This document shows, in pieces, positions 30,276 through 39,136 of a DNA stretch of 64,000 nt (its first letter is position 1; every line of letters begins with the position of its first letter). Origin of the DNA: Siccirubricoccus sp. G192 (GTDB lineage: Bacteria; Pseudomonadota; Alphaproteobacteria; Acetobacterales; Acetobacteraceae); NCBI RefSeq assembly GCF_019084075.1, contig NZ_JAHREN010000002.1, positions 186,001 through 250,000 on the forward strand. Reading direction: 5' to 3'. The translations under genes were made by a program, and so were the position numbers. The notes below the pieces were generated by a model that was not told the origin of the DNA, made no database searches, and saw only the letters and a program-made list of their open reading frames with translations.

Positions 30276-30680
30276 GTGAATATCCACGAACTCACAGCCC
30301 TTACCGGCGAAACCCCGCGGCAAGTGCGCTACCTCGTCGCCGAGGGACTGATGCCCCCGCCCGAGGGCGGACGCGCCAACGCCTCCTATGGTGCGGCCCA
30401 CCTTGCCGCCATCCGCGCCTACCAGCGCCTGCGCGCCCTTGGCTTCAAGCCCGCCGCCATCCGCCTGATCCGTGAGGGTCGGGGCGGCCCAATCACCTTG
30501 CCGATCGTGCCCGGTCTGGCGCTCAGCATCGACCCTGCCCTGCTCGCCGGCGTCGGACCCCGGACCGATTCGCGCGCGCTCGCCGAGCGCGTCGCGGAAC
30601 TCCTCGCCGACATCCTCACGGAGACGTCCCAACATGGCCCCGACGCCGTTCCAGACCATGGCCCCGCCGATGAACGCTGA
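30276..30680 (+). CDS. MerR-family transcriptional regulator
   Basis: 134 aa with a GTG start. The N-terminal winged helix is clear: NIHELTALTGETPRQVRYLVAEGLMPPP, then YGAAHLAAIRAYQRLRALGFKPAAIRLIREG. The C-terminal half lacks the cysteines of metal sensors, so the signal is probably not a thiophilic metal. It lies directly after a perfect palindrome and its 3' end overlaps the VIT/vWA gene, so it probably controls that gene and itself. Confidence 0.85.
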   Translation: MNIHELTALTGETPRQVRYLVAEGLMPPPEGGRANASYGAAHLAAIRAYQRLRALGFKPAAIRLIREGRGGPITLPIVPGLALSIDPALLAGVGPRTDSRALAERVAELLADILTETSQHGPDAVPDHGPADER

Positions 30681-32781
30681 GCGCGACCCGCTGGGGCGCT
30701 TCCGGGATGGCGCCGTCCATACCGGCAGCGGCAGGCCTATCCCGCTTGCGGCCACACGCATCCAGATTCTGGTGGCGGGTGGCCTCGCGGTCGTGCGGAC
30801 CGAGCGGGTCTTCCGCAATGCCGAGGACGTCTCCATCGAGGCCACCCTCACCTTCCCCGTACCCGTGCACGCGACCCTGTTCGGGCTCTCCGCCTGTGTG
30901 GGCGGCCGCGCCCTGCGCGCCACCGCGCGCCGGCGTGAGCAAGCCCGGGAGGCCTATGAGGACGCCATCGACCGCGGCAAGACCACTGTGCTCCACGAGG
31001 AGGCGCTGCGTGGGGTGCACATGCTCTCCGTTGCCCACGTGCCGCCAGGCGCGGAGGTCACGGTGGCCTCGGATTGGGCGATGCCTCTCAGTGCAACTGC
31101 CGACGGGCACGGGGCGGCCATACTGCGCATCCCAACCACGGTGGGTGACCTCTACGGGCGGCCGCCGCTGGCGGACAGCGACGACCTGGCCACCGATGCG
31201 GCGGTGGTGCACGAGGCCGAGCTGGAGGTCCGCTGCGCCGAGGGCGAGGCGTCGCTGGCGGGCGGCCCGGCCCTGGCGGATGGCCGGGTGCGGCTGCGCC
31301 TCGATCGGCCGATCGACCTATGCGTCTCCGGCTGGGCGCCGCGCGAGCTGCACGGGCTGACCGCGGACGGCCATGGCGTCGCGCTCCGCATTGCGCCGGC
31401 CCCGGTAGGCGAGACCGCGATCGATGCGGTGGTGCTGGTGGACCGCAGCGCCTCAATGGGCTCCCCCGCCGGGCAGGGCGCGCAGGGCGCCCTGACGAAG
31501 CACGCGGCGGTGGTGGCGGGGCTGCGAACTGCCGCCGCGGCACTGCGCCCGACGGACCGCGTGCATCTCTGGGAGTTCGACGATGCGGTGAACCCGGTCC
31601 GACCACGTCGAGGGGGCGACTTCCCGGCAGCTGTCGCGGCGCTCGGTGCCCCGCGCGGCGGCACCGAGACAGGGGCGGCAATCGCAGCCGTGCTTGCGGC
31701 CGAGGTCACCCAGGATGTGGTGCTCATCACCGATGGCCAGACCTGGGCGCTCGACGTGCAGGCGGTGGCGCGGAGCGGGCGGCGGTTCACCGTGGTGCTG
31801 ATCGGCGAGGATAGCCTTGAGGCCAATGTCGGCCATCTCGCGGCGCTCACGGGTGGGCAGATCTTCGTCGCCGGAGGGGGCGACGTGGCCGCGGCGGTGC
31901 GCCTCGCCCTCGCGGCACTGCGCTGTCCACACCGTCCTGCCCCGGTAGCTGACGAGCGGCCCACCAAGGCGGAGGCGCTGATCGGGGGCATGCACGTCGC
32001 GGCCAGGCTTGGTGCGCCTCAGACTGAGCCCGTCGCGGCGACGGGCGCGGATGACCTGCTGCCGCGGGCGGTGGGCGCGGTCGCCGCCGCGCTGGTCCTA
32101 CCGCGCCTCCCCGAGGCCACGGCAGCAGCGCTGGCCGAGGCCGAGGGCCTGTGCTGCCACCTCACCAGCCTGGTGCTGGTGGATGAGGAAGGGGCAGCCC
32201 GGGCTGGCGTCCCGGCGCAGCGTAAGGTTCCACTTATGGCGCCTTCCGTCATGGCGGCCTGCGCAACCGCGCCCACCACTCCCATCTCAGGGGCATCCCG
32301 TGGTTTGTTCCGGGCAAGGACCCACGACTCGGTTTTGCCCCGGCTGGTACCGCCGAAGTACCAGCTCCGGGTCCTGGAACCTATGTCGCCATCGGACGAA
32401 TGCTCCCTGGACATCCCGACCTTCCTCCGCCGGCAGAAGCCGCCGACCACGAACGGACCCACGCCTGGAGCCGGGACCGCGGCAGGCCTCGCCTCTGCGC
32501 GGGGTAGGATCGACTGGGCACAGAATCCTGAGTCCCTGCGCCTTGGCATACTGGACGACTTGGCGCCGGGCCTCGCTGACGCGCTCCGACAGGCGGCAGG
32601 CATCGCGGAAGTCGTGGAGCTGGCGCGTACCCTCGGCGTGCCGCCGCTGGTTGTTGCGGTGGCACTCCTCGCCCAGGCAGAGGCCACGACCGATCGCTCG
32701 GCGGCGCGCGTCGCGCGGGCAGTTCTCAGACGTGCTGACCCGAGCGAGGTGGCCGGAGCTCTACTGGCCTTGGGCTTGTGA
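30634..32781 (+). CDS. VIT and von Willebrand factor A domain protein
   Basis: About 715 aa from the ATG at 30634, picked because GGAGA precedes it; a later ATG at 30670 is possible. The N-terminal VIT domain covers roughly residues 30-160 (RTERVFRNAEDVSIEATLTFPVP, REAYEDAIDRGKTTVLHEE). The vWA domain follows with a complete MIDAS: DRSAS, the threonine in GGTETGAAIA, and ITDG. The rest is low-complexity and helical. There is no signal peptide, unlike secreted VIT/vWA proteins, so a cytoplasmic role is likely. The overlap with the MerR gene points to co-regulation. Confidence 0.85.
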   Translation: MAPTPFQTMAPPMNAERDPLGRFRDGAVHTGSGRPIPLAATRIQILVAGGLAVVRTERVFRNAEDVSIEATLTFPVPVHATLFGLSACVGGRALRATARRREQAREAYEDAIDRGKTTVLHEEALRGVHMLSVAHVPPGAEVTVASDWAMPLSATADGHGAAILRIPTTVGDLYGRPPLADSDDLATDAAVVHEAELEVRCAEGEASLAGGPALADGRVRLRLDRPIDLCVSGWAPRELHGLTADGHGVALRIAPAPVGETAIDAVVLVDRSASMGSPAGQGAQGALTKHAAVVAGLRTAAAALRPTDRVHLWEFDDAVNPVRPRRGGDFPAAVAALGAPRGGTETGAAIAAVLAAEVTQDVVLITDGQTWALDVQAVARSGRRFTVVLIGEDSLEANVGHLAALTGGQIFVAGGGDVAAAVRLALAALRCPHRPAPVADERPTKAEALIGGMHVAARLGAPQTEPVAATGADDLLPRAVGAVAAALVLPRLPEATAAALAEAEGLCCHLTSLVLVDEEGAARAGVPAQRKVPLMAPSVMAACATAPTTPISGASRGLFRARTHDSVLPRLVPPKYQLRVLEPMSPSDECSLDIPTFLRRQKPPTTNGPTPGAGTAAGLASARGRIDWAQNPESLRLGILDDLAPGLADALRQAAGIAEVVELARTLGVPPLVVAVALLAQAEATTDRSAARVARAVLRRADPSEVAGALLALGL

Positions 32782-33292
32782 CGCCTCGGCCAGTCTGGTG
32801 GCAGGACAAACTCCCACCGCCTGGGAACGCCTGCCCGGGGTTTAAGGGTGCCCAGGATGCATGGGCTGCTGGCCCCGCCAGCCGGCAAGGCAAGGCTGGC
32901 GGGGCCAGCGCCGGTCGCATTGGCAATGGGTAGACGACCGATGAGGTCCCCTGGACTTGCCTGCGACTGCGCGCTGCGAATTCTACCTTTCCTATCATTC
33001 CTCCGGCCGCGGCCACGTAGCCGGGAAGAGTGGTAGGAATGTCCGGATGCCGGCCTGCCCAAGGTGTCCAACGATTCCGGCACGAGCGGCGGTGTCGCCG
33101 CCCGGCCGAGTGGATGCGGCGATTACGGCTGCGGAGGCACGCCGTTGGAGCCCCTCTCGCCCCTGCTCCCGATCCGGGGCGACGGGCCAGCAGCGCAGTT
33201 CTGCTGCAACACCAACCAGTTCGAGACACTGCGCTGGCCGATGCACCATACGCCGCCCGCGAGGGGCAGGGCGGAAGTGCCATGTCCATCCC
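32782..33292. other. Intergenic region between convergent genes
   Basis: About 510 bases with no supported gene. It separates the plus-strand VIT/vWA gene from the minus-strand glycosyltransferase and contains the strong inverted repeat described separately. Confidence 0.4.
32869..32908. terminator. Perfect 15-bp inverted repeat, likely bidirectional terminator
   Basis: CTGGCCCCGCCAGCC pairs perfectly with GGCTGGCGGGGCCAG across a ten-base loop. It lies 87 bases after the VIT/vWA stop, between convergent genes. There is no T-run on either side, so it may work as a transcript-stabilising hairpin or a weak two-way terminator. Confidence 0.6.
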
Positions 33293-34413
33293 TCAATGGA
33301 TCTCATCATAGATCGAGGCCATTTTCCGCATCCTCGCCTGGAACCCGCATTCCTGTTCCACTCGCTTGCGCGCGGACGTGGCCAGGCTGTGACGCAGGGC
33401 GGGGGTCTGCAGCAGGCTCCGCAGTCCTTCCGCGAGAGCCTCGCCATCCTCCACCGGCACCGTCAGTATATCGTCCCGCCCGGCGGTGAAGGCCTCGACA
33501 CCACCAGCGCGCGTGGCGATGGCCGGCACCTCCATCGCCATGGCTTCCAGCAGGACATTGGGTAGCCCTTCCCGCCGGCTCGACAGACAGAATATGTCAA
33601 AGGCTTCAAACAGGCTTTTCAGGTCGCTCTGGAATCCGAGCAACCGGATGCGCTCGGCCTGGCCGGTGCGCTCAGCGAGTTCCGCCAGACGGTCCCGTTC
33701 GCTCCCCTCGCCCGCAATCCAGAGTTCGAAGTCGATCCCCTCCGATAGGAGGGCGCCAGCGGCCTCGACCAGCAAATCGAACCCCTTTTCCTGCGACAGA
33801 CGGCCGACCGCGCCGACCACGAGCCGCCCCGGTGGCATGCCGGCACGTCGCGACGAGGCAGCGGCGGGACCACGACGGCGGAAATCCTCCGTGTCGATAG
33901 CATTCTCGACCAGATGCAGCACGCGCTCCGGGATCTTCGCGGCCCGGCACAGGTCGAGCAGGTCCTGGGAAACCGCGATCACCCGCTCGTGCCGCCGCAG
34001 CGCCCAGCGGTCGACGCCGTAATAGAGCGGCAACCGTCCTTCCTGTGAGACCCAGCCATGCACGGTGCTGACGAGGCGGAAGCCGAGAAAGGGTTGCAGC
34101 AGCACCCCGAACAGATTCGTCTTGTAGTCGTGCCCGTGCCAGATCCGCACATCGTGCCGCCGGCAAAGTTCGGCCAGGCGCATCAGGCTGCGTGGATCGA
34201 GCGCGAAGGATTCGGCGACATCCAGGATCGGGCAATCCTTGGCCGCCGCCCTCTGCCGCAGCACCTCGAAACCCGGATCTCCAGGGGGTGCAGGAAGCAG
34301 GCGATCTCGCGGTAGCGCGTACCGGCGAGGAAGGCGGGCGAGGCGATGATGGTCTTTTCAGGCCCGCCGCCTGTTCCCGTCACGATACGGGTATGGAGGA
34401 CCGTGACAGCCAT
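33293..34413 (-). CDS. Glycosyltransferase family 4 protein, one frameshift
   Basis: GT-B fold glycosyltransferase. The start ATG 34413 opens MAVTVLHTRIVTGTGGGPEKTII, a typical donor-loop GGxE start. At 34284-34288 (G5; C5 in the gene) one base appears to be missing: six C would give FLHPPGDPGFEVLRQRAAAKDCPIL and restore the frame. The C-terminal domain is intact, with VGAVGRLSQEKGFDLLVEA, LWIAGEGSERDRLAELA, IRLLGFQSDL and the EGLPNVLLEAMAMEVPAIAT nucleotide-sugar site, giving about 373 aa. It overlaps the preceding glycosyltransferase by 34 bases. Likely role: cell-surface or exopolysaccharide sugar transfer; substrate unknown. Confidence 0.85.
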
Positions 34414-35592
34414 GGAACCCTCGGGGTGGGGGCGCGCAGCCCCAGCATGGACTCGAATACCTGAGCCTTCTCGTCCCACCCTTCGGCCACCAGCCGCTTG
34501 CGGGCCAGCGCCTGGCTCGGGAGCAGCTTCTGGCCGGCGCGGCGCACACAGAGACTGGCAAAGGTGGCAGGATCATCCGCAAGGTCGAGCGCGTCCGCCC
34601 AGGGCCCGGTGCTTGGCAATCGGGTGGAAATCACCGGAAGCGGTGTGGCGAGATACTCCTTTAGCTTGAGCGGCTGCATCGCCTCGGTCACCGGCAGCCT
34701 TGCATAGGGCATGACCAGCACATCCGCGGCTGCGGCAACCCTGGGCAGCGCCCCATAGGGCACTGGGTTCCGCCATAGGATGCCCGGGTGACCGAACAGG
34801 CGCGCATCCACGCCCCTGCGTGGCCCGACCATATGCAGGTCGCATCGCTCCGCCACGGCCAGGCAGATCTCGACATCGAGCCGCGCATCGGCATGGCCCC
34901 AGTAGAGCGCTACAGGCCGCCGTCCAGGGCCGCAGAGCGGGCCGCGGGCAATGTCAGCCCAAAGGCCGAGATCGACGCCGTGCGTCAGCAACTGGGCTGT
35001 GCGGCCTTCCGCCTGAATACGGCGCTGCAGCACCTCGGACGCGGCGACCACCGTCCGCATCACCGGCAGCATCCTGGCCTCCATCCGGCGCAACGTCTCG
35101 CCATCGAGCCCAGGCCAGACCGACAGGTCGTCGACGATGTAATAGGCCCAGTTCAGGCTGGGATACCTGCTGACAAGATCGGCGACCAGCGGATGCGTCG
35201 TGATCACCACAGCGGGTTCGGCAGTCAGCAGCGGCCTCAGCGCAACGTCCAGCAGATTGGCATTGGCGAGGCGTTCGAGCCGGCTCCCGAAACCGGGCCA
35301 GTGGATCGGCGAGTGGACGCATAGGCCGGCGTCCATCCCCCCCGCCCGTGGCGCATGGGCCACCGTCGCGCAGTGCTGGCCATATCCAATGCCGAAGCTT
35401 CTCGATGCCGCGGCGGAAATCGGCCAGCAGCGGGCCGGGCCTGCGGGTTCCGGTGATGTTGACCCAGTCGATCCGGTAGCGCCGCCGCAAGCTGCGCGCG
35501 AGGTGCTGGGCGCTCGAGGGATGTCGGCCCCAGTCATCGGCAAACACAACTAACTTCGGCTTGCTTGTCGCCACGGTCAGATGCCGAATCAT
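34380..35592 (-). CDS. Glycosyltransferase (GT-B type), one frameshift
   Basis: The N-terminal frame starts at ATG 35592 with KLVVFADDWGRHPSSAQHLARSL, the N-terminal Rossmann opening. At a run of seven C (35337-35343) one extra base breaks it; the other frame continues MDAGLCVHSPIHWPGFGSRLERLANANLL, then YYIVDDLSVW, RRPVALYWGHAD and a donor site LPVTEAMQPLKLKEYLATPLPVI. Repaired length is about 403 aa. The start overlaps the nuclease stop (ATGA), so these three genes read as one unit. The second half (VDDLSVWPGLD ... EARMLPVMRTVVAAS) is typical of enzymes in polysaccharide clusters. Confidence 0.8.
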
Positions 35593-36830
35593 GCCCCATG
35601 CATGACGGCCGCGAGCCGCTGGACCCGTGGTCGGAATGCATTGACGAAGGCATTGCCCACGGCCGCCAGCCAACTGATGTGGCGGGTGTCGTCCTCGGCA
35701 GTCCATGGGCTTGGCTCGCGCAAGCGCATAGCAACCCACTTTGTGGTATCGTCCTCACCCCACTCTAATTCGCCCTCCGGCGAGGCTGCCCGCAGCTCTG
35801 CGTCGAGTTCCAGACGCTCCGATTCCAGCGCGGCGAAAAGGCGAGCGCCGGCCTCACCCCGGAACACAATGTAGGTGCCGATGAGACCGGCCGAACGTGC
35901 CCGATACGCTACGATCCGGGCTTCCGGTGCGCCAAGGTCGTAGCGGATATGTCCGACGCCCCTGCGCCGCGGTGGCGGCTGGGAGGGATCGTCAAGTTTT
36001 AGGACCTGCCCGAAGCGGTCCCAAAAGCGGCGATCGGCCTCTATCAATGCCGGATCCCTTCGGCGCAGCGCCGGTGGCGTATCATCGGTATCGCCGTCCG
36101 TCTCTACGCTCTCGGGTGCCAGGCCGTCACCGGCCGAGAGATTACCCGCCGGTTCCGTGAACCTCAGCACGGTGCGTTCCAAGGCAATGGTGCGGGCGAG
36201 AACCCGCGGCTGCACGAGCAGTTGCCCGTCCGGCATCTCGTAGCCGGCCATCTCCACCAGCCCAAAGGTGAAGCGCATGCCGGAGTGCTCCTGCATGAAC
36301 TGCACGATGGCTTCGGTGCCCTCGCGGATACCATCACCTGCAACCAGCAGCAGGAAGCGGCCGGAGCGAAGGTTACGGCCTACCGCGTCGACGAAGGTGG
36401 CTTCGTCCGTACCAGGGTGGCGATCTGCAACAAGACGGAAGAGGGTATTGCCGGGCTGACGGAGCGACCGTGATACCTCACGCTGAAGATCCTCATACCG
36501 CCACCGCGCCAGCTCCTTGGCGTAATCAAGAATCTGGCCCACCACTTCGCGCCGCGCTTGCGGGTTACGCCAGAGCTTGCACTCGACGACGGTCAGCGCC
36601 CCATGTCTGTTGACGAATACGGCGTCGATTGGCCCGGCAGGCGTTGCCATCTCGCGGCAGAGCGGGATCGGGTCGGCAAAAGCGAGGTCGATCTCCGCCG
36701 CGGGCAGAACCTCGGGATGGCGCAGTAGGAAATCGCGCAGCCAAGCCTCATTGCGACCAGCCGAGGCGAGGGGAACGCGCGGGAGCGACTTGGCACCAGC
36801 GTCTGAGGTCAGTACCAGCTTCGGGAACAT
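35589..36830 (-). CDS. PD-(D/E)XK nuclease with DUF4268-like C-terminus
   Basis: 413 aa. The nuclease core is well formed: PIDAVFVN (Asp69), LTVVECKLW (Glu83, Lys85) and GQILDYAKEL (Gln99), as in restriction-type and NucS/DUF91-like nucleases. The C-terminal third (GTYIVFRGEAGARLFAALESERLELDAEL ... LEW) resembles DUF4268, a domain found with such nucleases. Its stop overlaps the glycosyltransferase start, an odd functional pairing. AT-rich sequence just upstream (36840-36880) probably holds the promoter. Confidence 0.75.
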   Translation of the reverse strand: MFPKLVLTSDAGAKSLPRVPLASAGRNEAWLRDFLLRHPEVLPAAEIDLAFADPIPLCREMATPAGPIDAVFVNRHGALTVVECKLWRNPQARREVVGQILDYAKELARWRYEDLQREVSRSLRQPGNTLFRLVADRHPGTDEATFVDAVGRNLRSGRFLLLVAGDGIREGTEAIVQFMQEHSGMRFTFGLVEMAGYEMPDGQLLVQPRVLARTIALERTVLRFTEPAGNLSAGDGLAPESVETDGDTDDTPPALRRRDPALIEADRRFWDRFGQVLKLDDPSQPPPRRRGVGHIRYDLGAPEARIVAYRARSAGLIGTYIVFRGEAGARLFAALESERLELDAELRAASPEGELEWGEDDTTKWVAMRLREPSPWTAEDDTRHISWLAAVGNAFVNAFRPRVQRLAAVMHGA

Positions 36831-36935
36831 GGCGCCCTATAGTTGAAATGGCAGCTTTATAACAACTTATAGGATATTGCAGCCAAAGGCCATGTTGCAT
36901 CGACTTCTATGAGGCGGTCGCAGCGCCAGCGCCGT

Positions 36936-37850
36936 TCAGTCGCTGTCCTTCCTGGCCGCCCGGAACACCCGCTCGGTGACATTGTTGCGCCATAGGTCGG
37001 TGGGGCGCAGGCAGCCCAGCGCCACGTCGGTCGAGCGGTGCCGGGTCTGCCGCATCAGGTCGGCGAGCCCCGCCCCGGCCTCGCCGGCGGCGGTGGTTAG
37101 CCCGGCCCGCCGCCGGAAGCCCAGCCAGGCCTCGAGCGCCGTCTGCACACAGAAATCCGGCTCGACCGGGTTGGCCCAGACCGCCACCTCCTGCCCGGCG
37201 GCGCGCGGATCAGTTTTGGAGCGCCGCACCAGCACGGTCAGCCCGCTGCCCTGCTTGAAGCTGATGTCGCCGAGGCACAGCGCGGCCAGTTCGGCCCCGC
37301 GCAGCGCTGGGCCAAAGCCCACCAGCAGCATGGCGCGGTCGCGGGCACCGAGTGTCGTGTCAGCCCCGGGCCGGGCCGCCAGCATTCGCCGCAGCGCGTC
37401 GGGCGCGGCGGCAGCGGCGCGCTTGCCCGGCCGGGTGCCGTTGGTCCGGGCGACGCCCTCCAGCACCATGGCCAGGCGGGGGTCCTTCAGGTCGAGGGCA
37501 AGGCCGGCCAGGCGGTGCGCCGCCTGGATGGCGGCGAGATGCACCCGTAGGCTGGCCAGGCTGAGCCCGGCATCGGCGCGCTTGACCACGTACATCGCCA
37601 GGGTGTCGGGATCGCCGGCCAGCGGCTCGCGGCCGAGGCTGTGGCACCAGGCCGCATAACCGCGCCAATCCGAGCGGTAGGCCCGCAGCGTGCCCTCGCC
37701 GCGCGCCTTGCTGGCATAGACCGCAGCGCGGACCGCGAGCGCCTGCAGCTCTTCGGCCCGGCTGGCGCCACTGGGGACCAGCAGCTTGCCGAAGAGCTGG
37801 GTGTGCAGGGTGAGCGGCGCGGCCGCCTCCCTCCCCCGTTGGGGTGGCTG
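36936..37850 (-). pseudogene. Tyrosine recombinase/integrase, inactivated
   Basis: The N-terminal SAM-like core-binding domain is readable (TLHTQLFGKLLVPSGASRAEEL ... TLRAYRSDWRGYAAWC ... DTLAMYVVKRADAGLSLASLRVHLAAI), then the catalytic domain with GFGPALRGAELAALCLGDI. The HxLR box is absent: the text jumps from RAGLTTAAGEAGAGLADLMRQTRH, so an internal deletion has removed it. The nucleophile position reads VALGCLRP where relatives have a Tyr. The opening of the gene (about 37870-37950) is out of frame. It is almost certainly dead. Confidence 0.75.
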
Positions 37851-38151
37851 GGCGGCTCTGGCGTGGCATCGGGCATGCCCGGCAGGCTGGCACGGGCCGA
37901 TTCCGTCCGCAAAGCCGGATTAGCGGACGGCTTTGAGCGGCCCAATGCATAAGATAGCCGGCCCATGTTCCGAGCGCCCGCCGTCGTACCTGGGTGGTAC
38001 TTGGCGCAGCTATCCGAAGGCGCTGAGGTCCCAGCTGGCCGCGGAATAGCTATAATGTCTTTTGTGTAGCCCAGCAGGGCTTTAGGCTTGGCTCCGTCCG
38101 GCGCGCCACCAGCACCAGCCCGGCTGCCGCCCGGCACGGGAGTGCGTGCCC

Positions 38152-38921
38152 ATGACCATTCCTGGCATGAAGCAGCGGCTACGGACCGGCGAAACCCTCG
38201 CTGGCTACGTCGCCACCATTCCCTCGGCGGTCTCCGTGCAGGCCATGGCCGCGGCCGGCGCCGACTTCGTCGTCATCGACCAGGAGCACGGCGCGGTCGG
38301 GCCGGAGAGCCTGCACGCCATGATCGCCGCGACTGCCGGGACGCGATGTGCCCCCCCCTGGTGCGCGTACCCCGACGCGACGAGGCCTGGGTGAAGCCCG
38401 CGCTTGACCTCGGCGCGGAGGGCATCGTCTTCCCACAAATTCGCACGGCGGAAGACGCGGCCGAGTGCGTCTCCCTGCTGCGCTACCCGCCGGACGGCCG
38501 CCGCGGCTGGGGGCCCTTCGTGGCACATGCCCGCTGGGGCGTCGGCCTGTTGGAGTACCTGCCGCAACGTGGTGACGAGTCTGTTTGCGTTCTGCTGATC
38601 GAGACCCGTGCCGCGGTGGAGAACATCGAGGCGATCTGCCGGGTGGAGGGCGTGGACGGCATGATCATTGCCCAGTTCGATCTCACCACCGAACTCGGCG
38701 TCTCCGGGCGCTTCGATGCACCCGAGTTCCGCGACGCTTTCGCGCATCTGGAGCGGGCGATCCTGGACGCCGGCATCCCGATCGGCGCCGCCGCGCTGAC
38801 GCGCGAGCAGACCCGCATGCTGCTGGACCGCGGCCATCGCCTGCTGGTGCATGGCTTCGACGTACTGATGCTCGGTGGCCTGGTGCGCCAGACCGCGGAG
38901 TGGCGATTGGACAAAACCTGA
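38152..38921 (+). CDS. HpcH/HpaI family aldolase, frameshifted
   Basis: Class II pyruvate-dependent aldolase family (4-hydroxy-2-oxo-acid aldolase type; metal-dependent cleavage releasing pyruvate). The first frame gives TLAGYVATIPSAVSVQAMAAAGADFVVIDQEHGAVG with the family EHG motif; the second continues PLVRVPRRDEAWVKPALDLGAEGIVFPQI ... GVDGMIIAQFDLTTELGVSG. They join at a run of eight C (38351-38358): two fewer gives CAPLVRVP, the expected sequence. Repaired length about 255 aa. Flanking genes are unrelated, so the substrate cannot be deduced. Confidence 0.8.
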
Positions 38922-39136
38922 AACCCCATCAAAGCTGAATGTTGTGCCATGGCCCGGCGCGGGCCGGCTACGGCAGGTGGGCAGCGCGCGAGGTGTCGCG
39001 CGAGTGGCCGGCGTGTTGCGGCATGGCCGCTCGGTCGAGGACCGCGCCTCCGACGTTCGCCGCCGGGAGATCAGGGTAGTGCCGGAGTAGTGCCGGAGCG
39101 GCCAGAGGCTATCCAGACATTGCGGAGGGACGGGCC

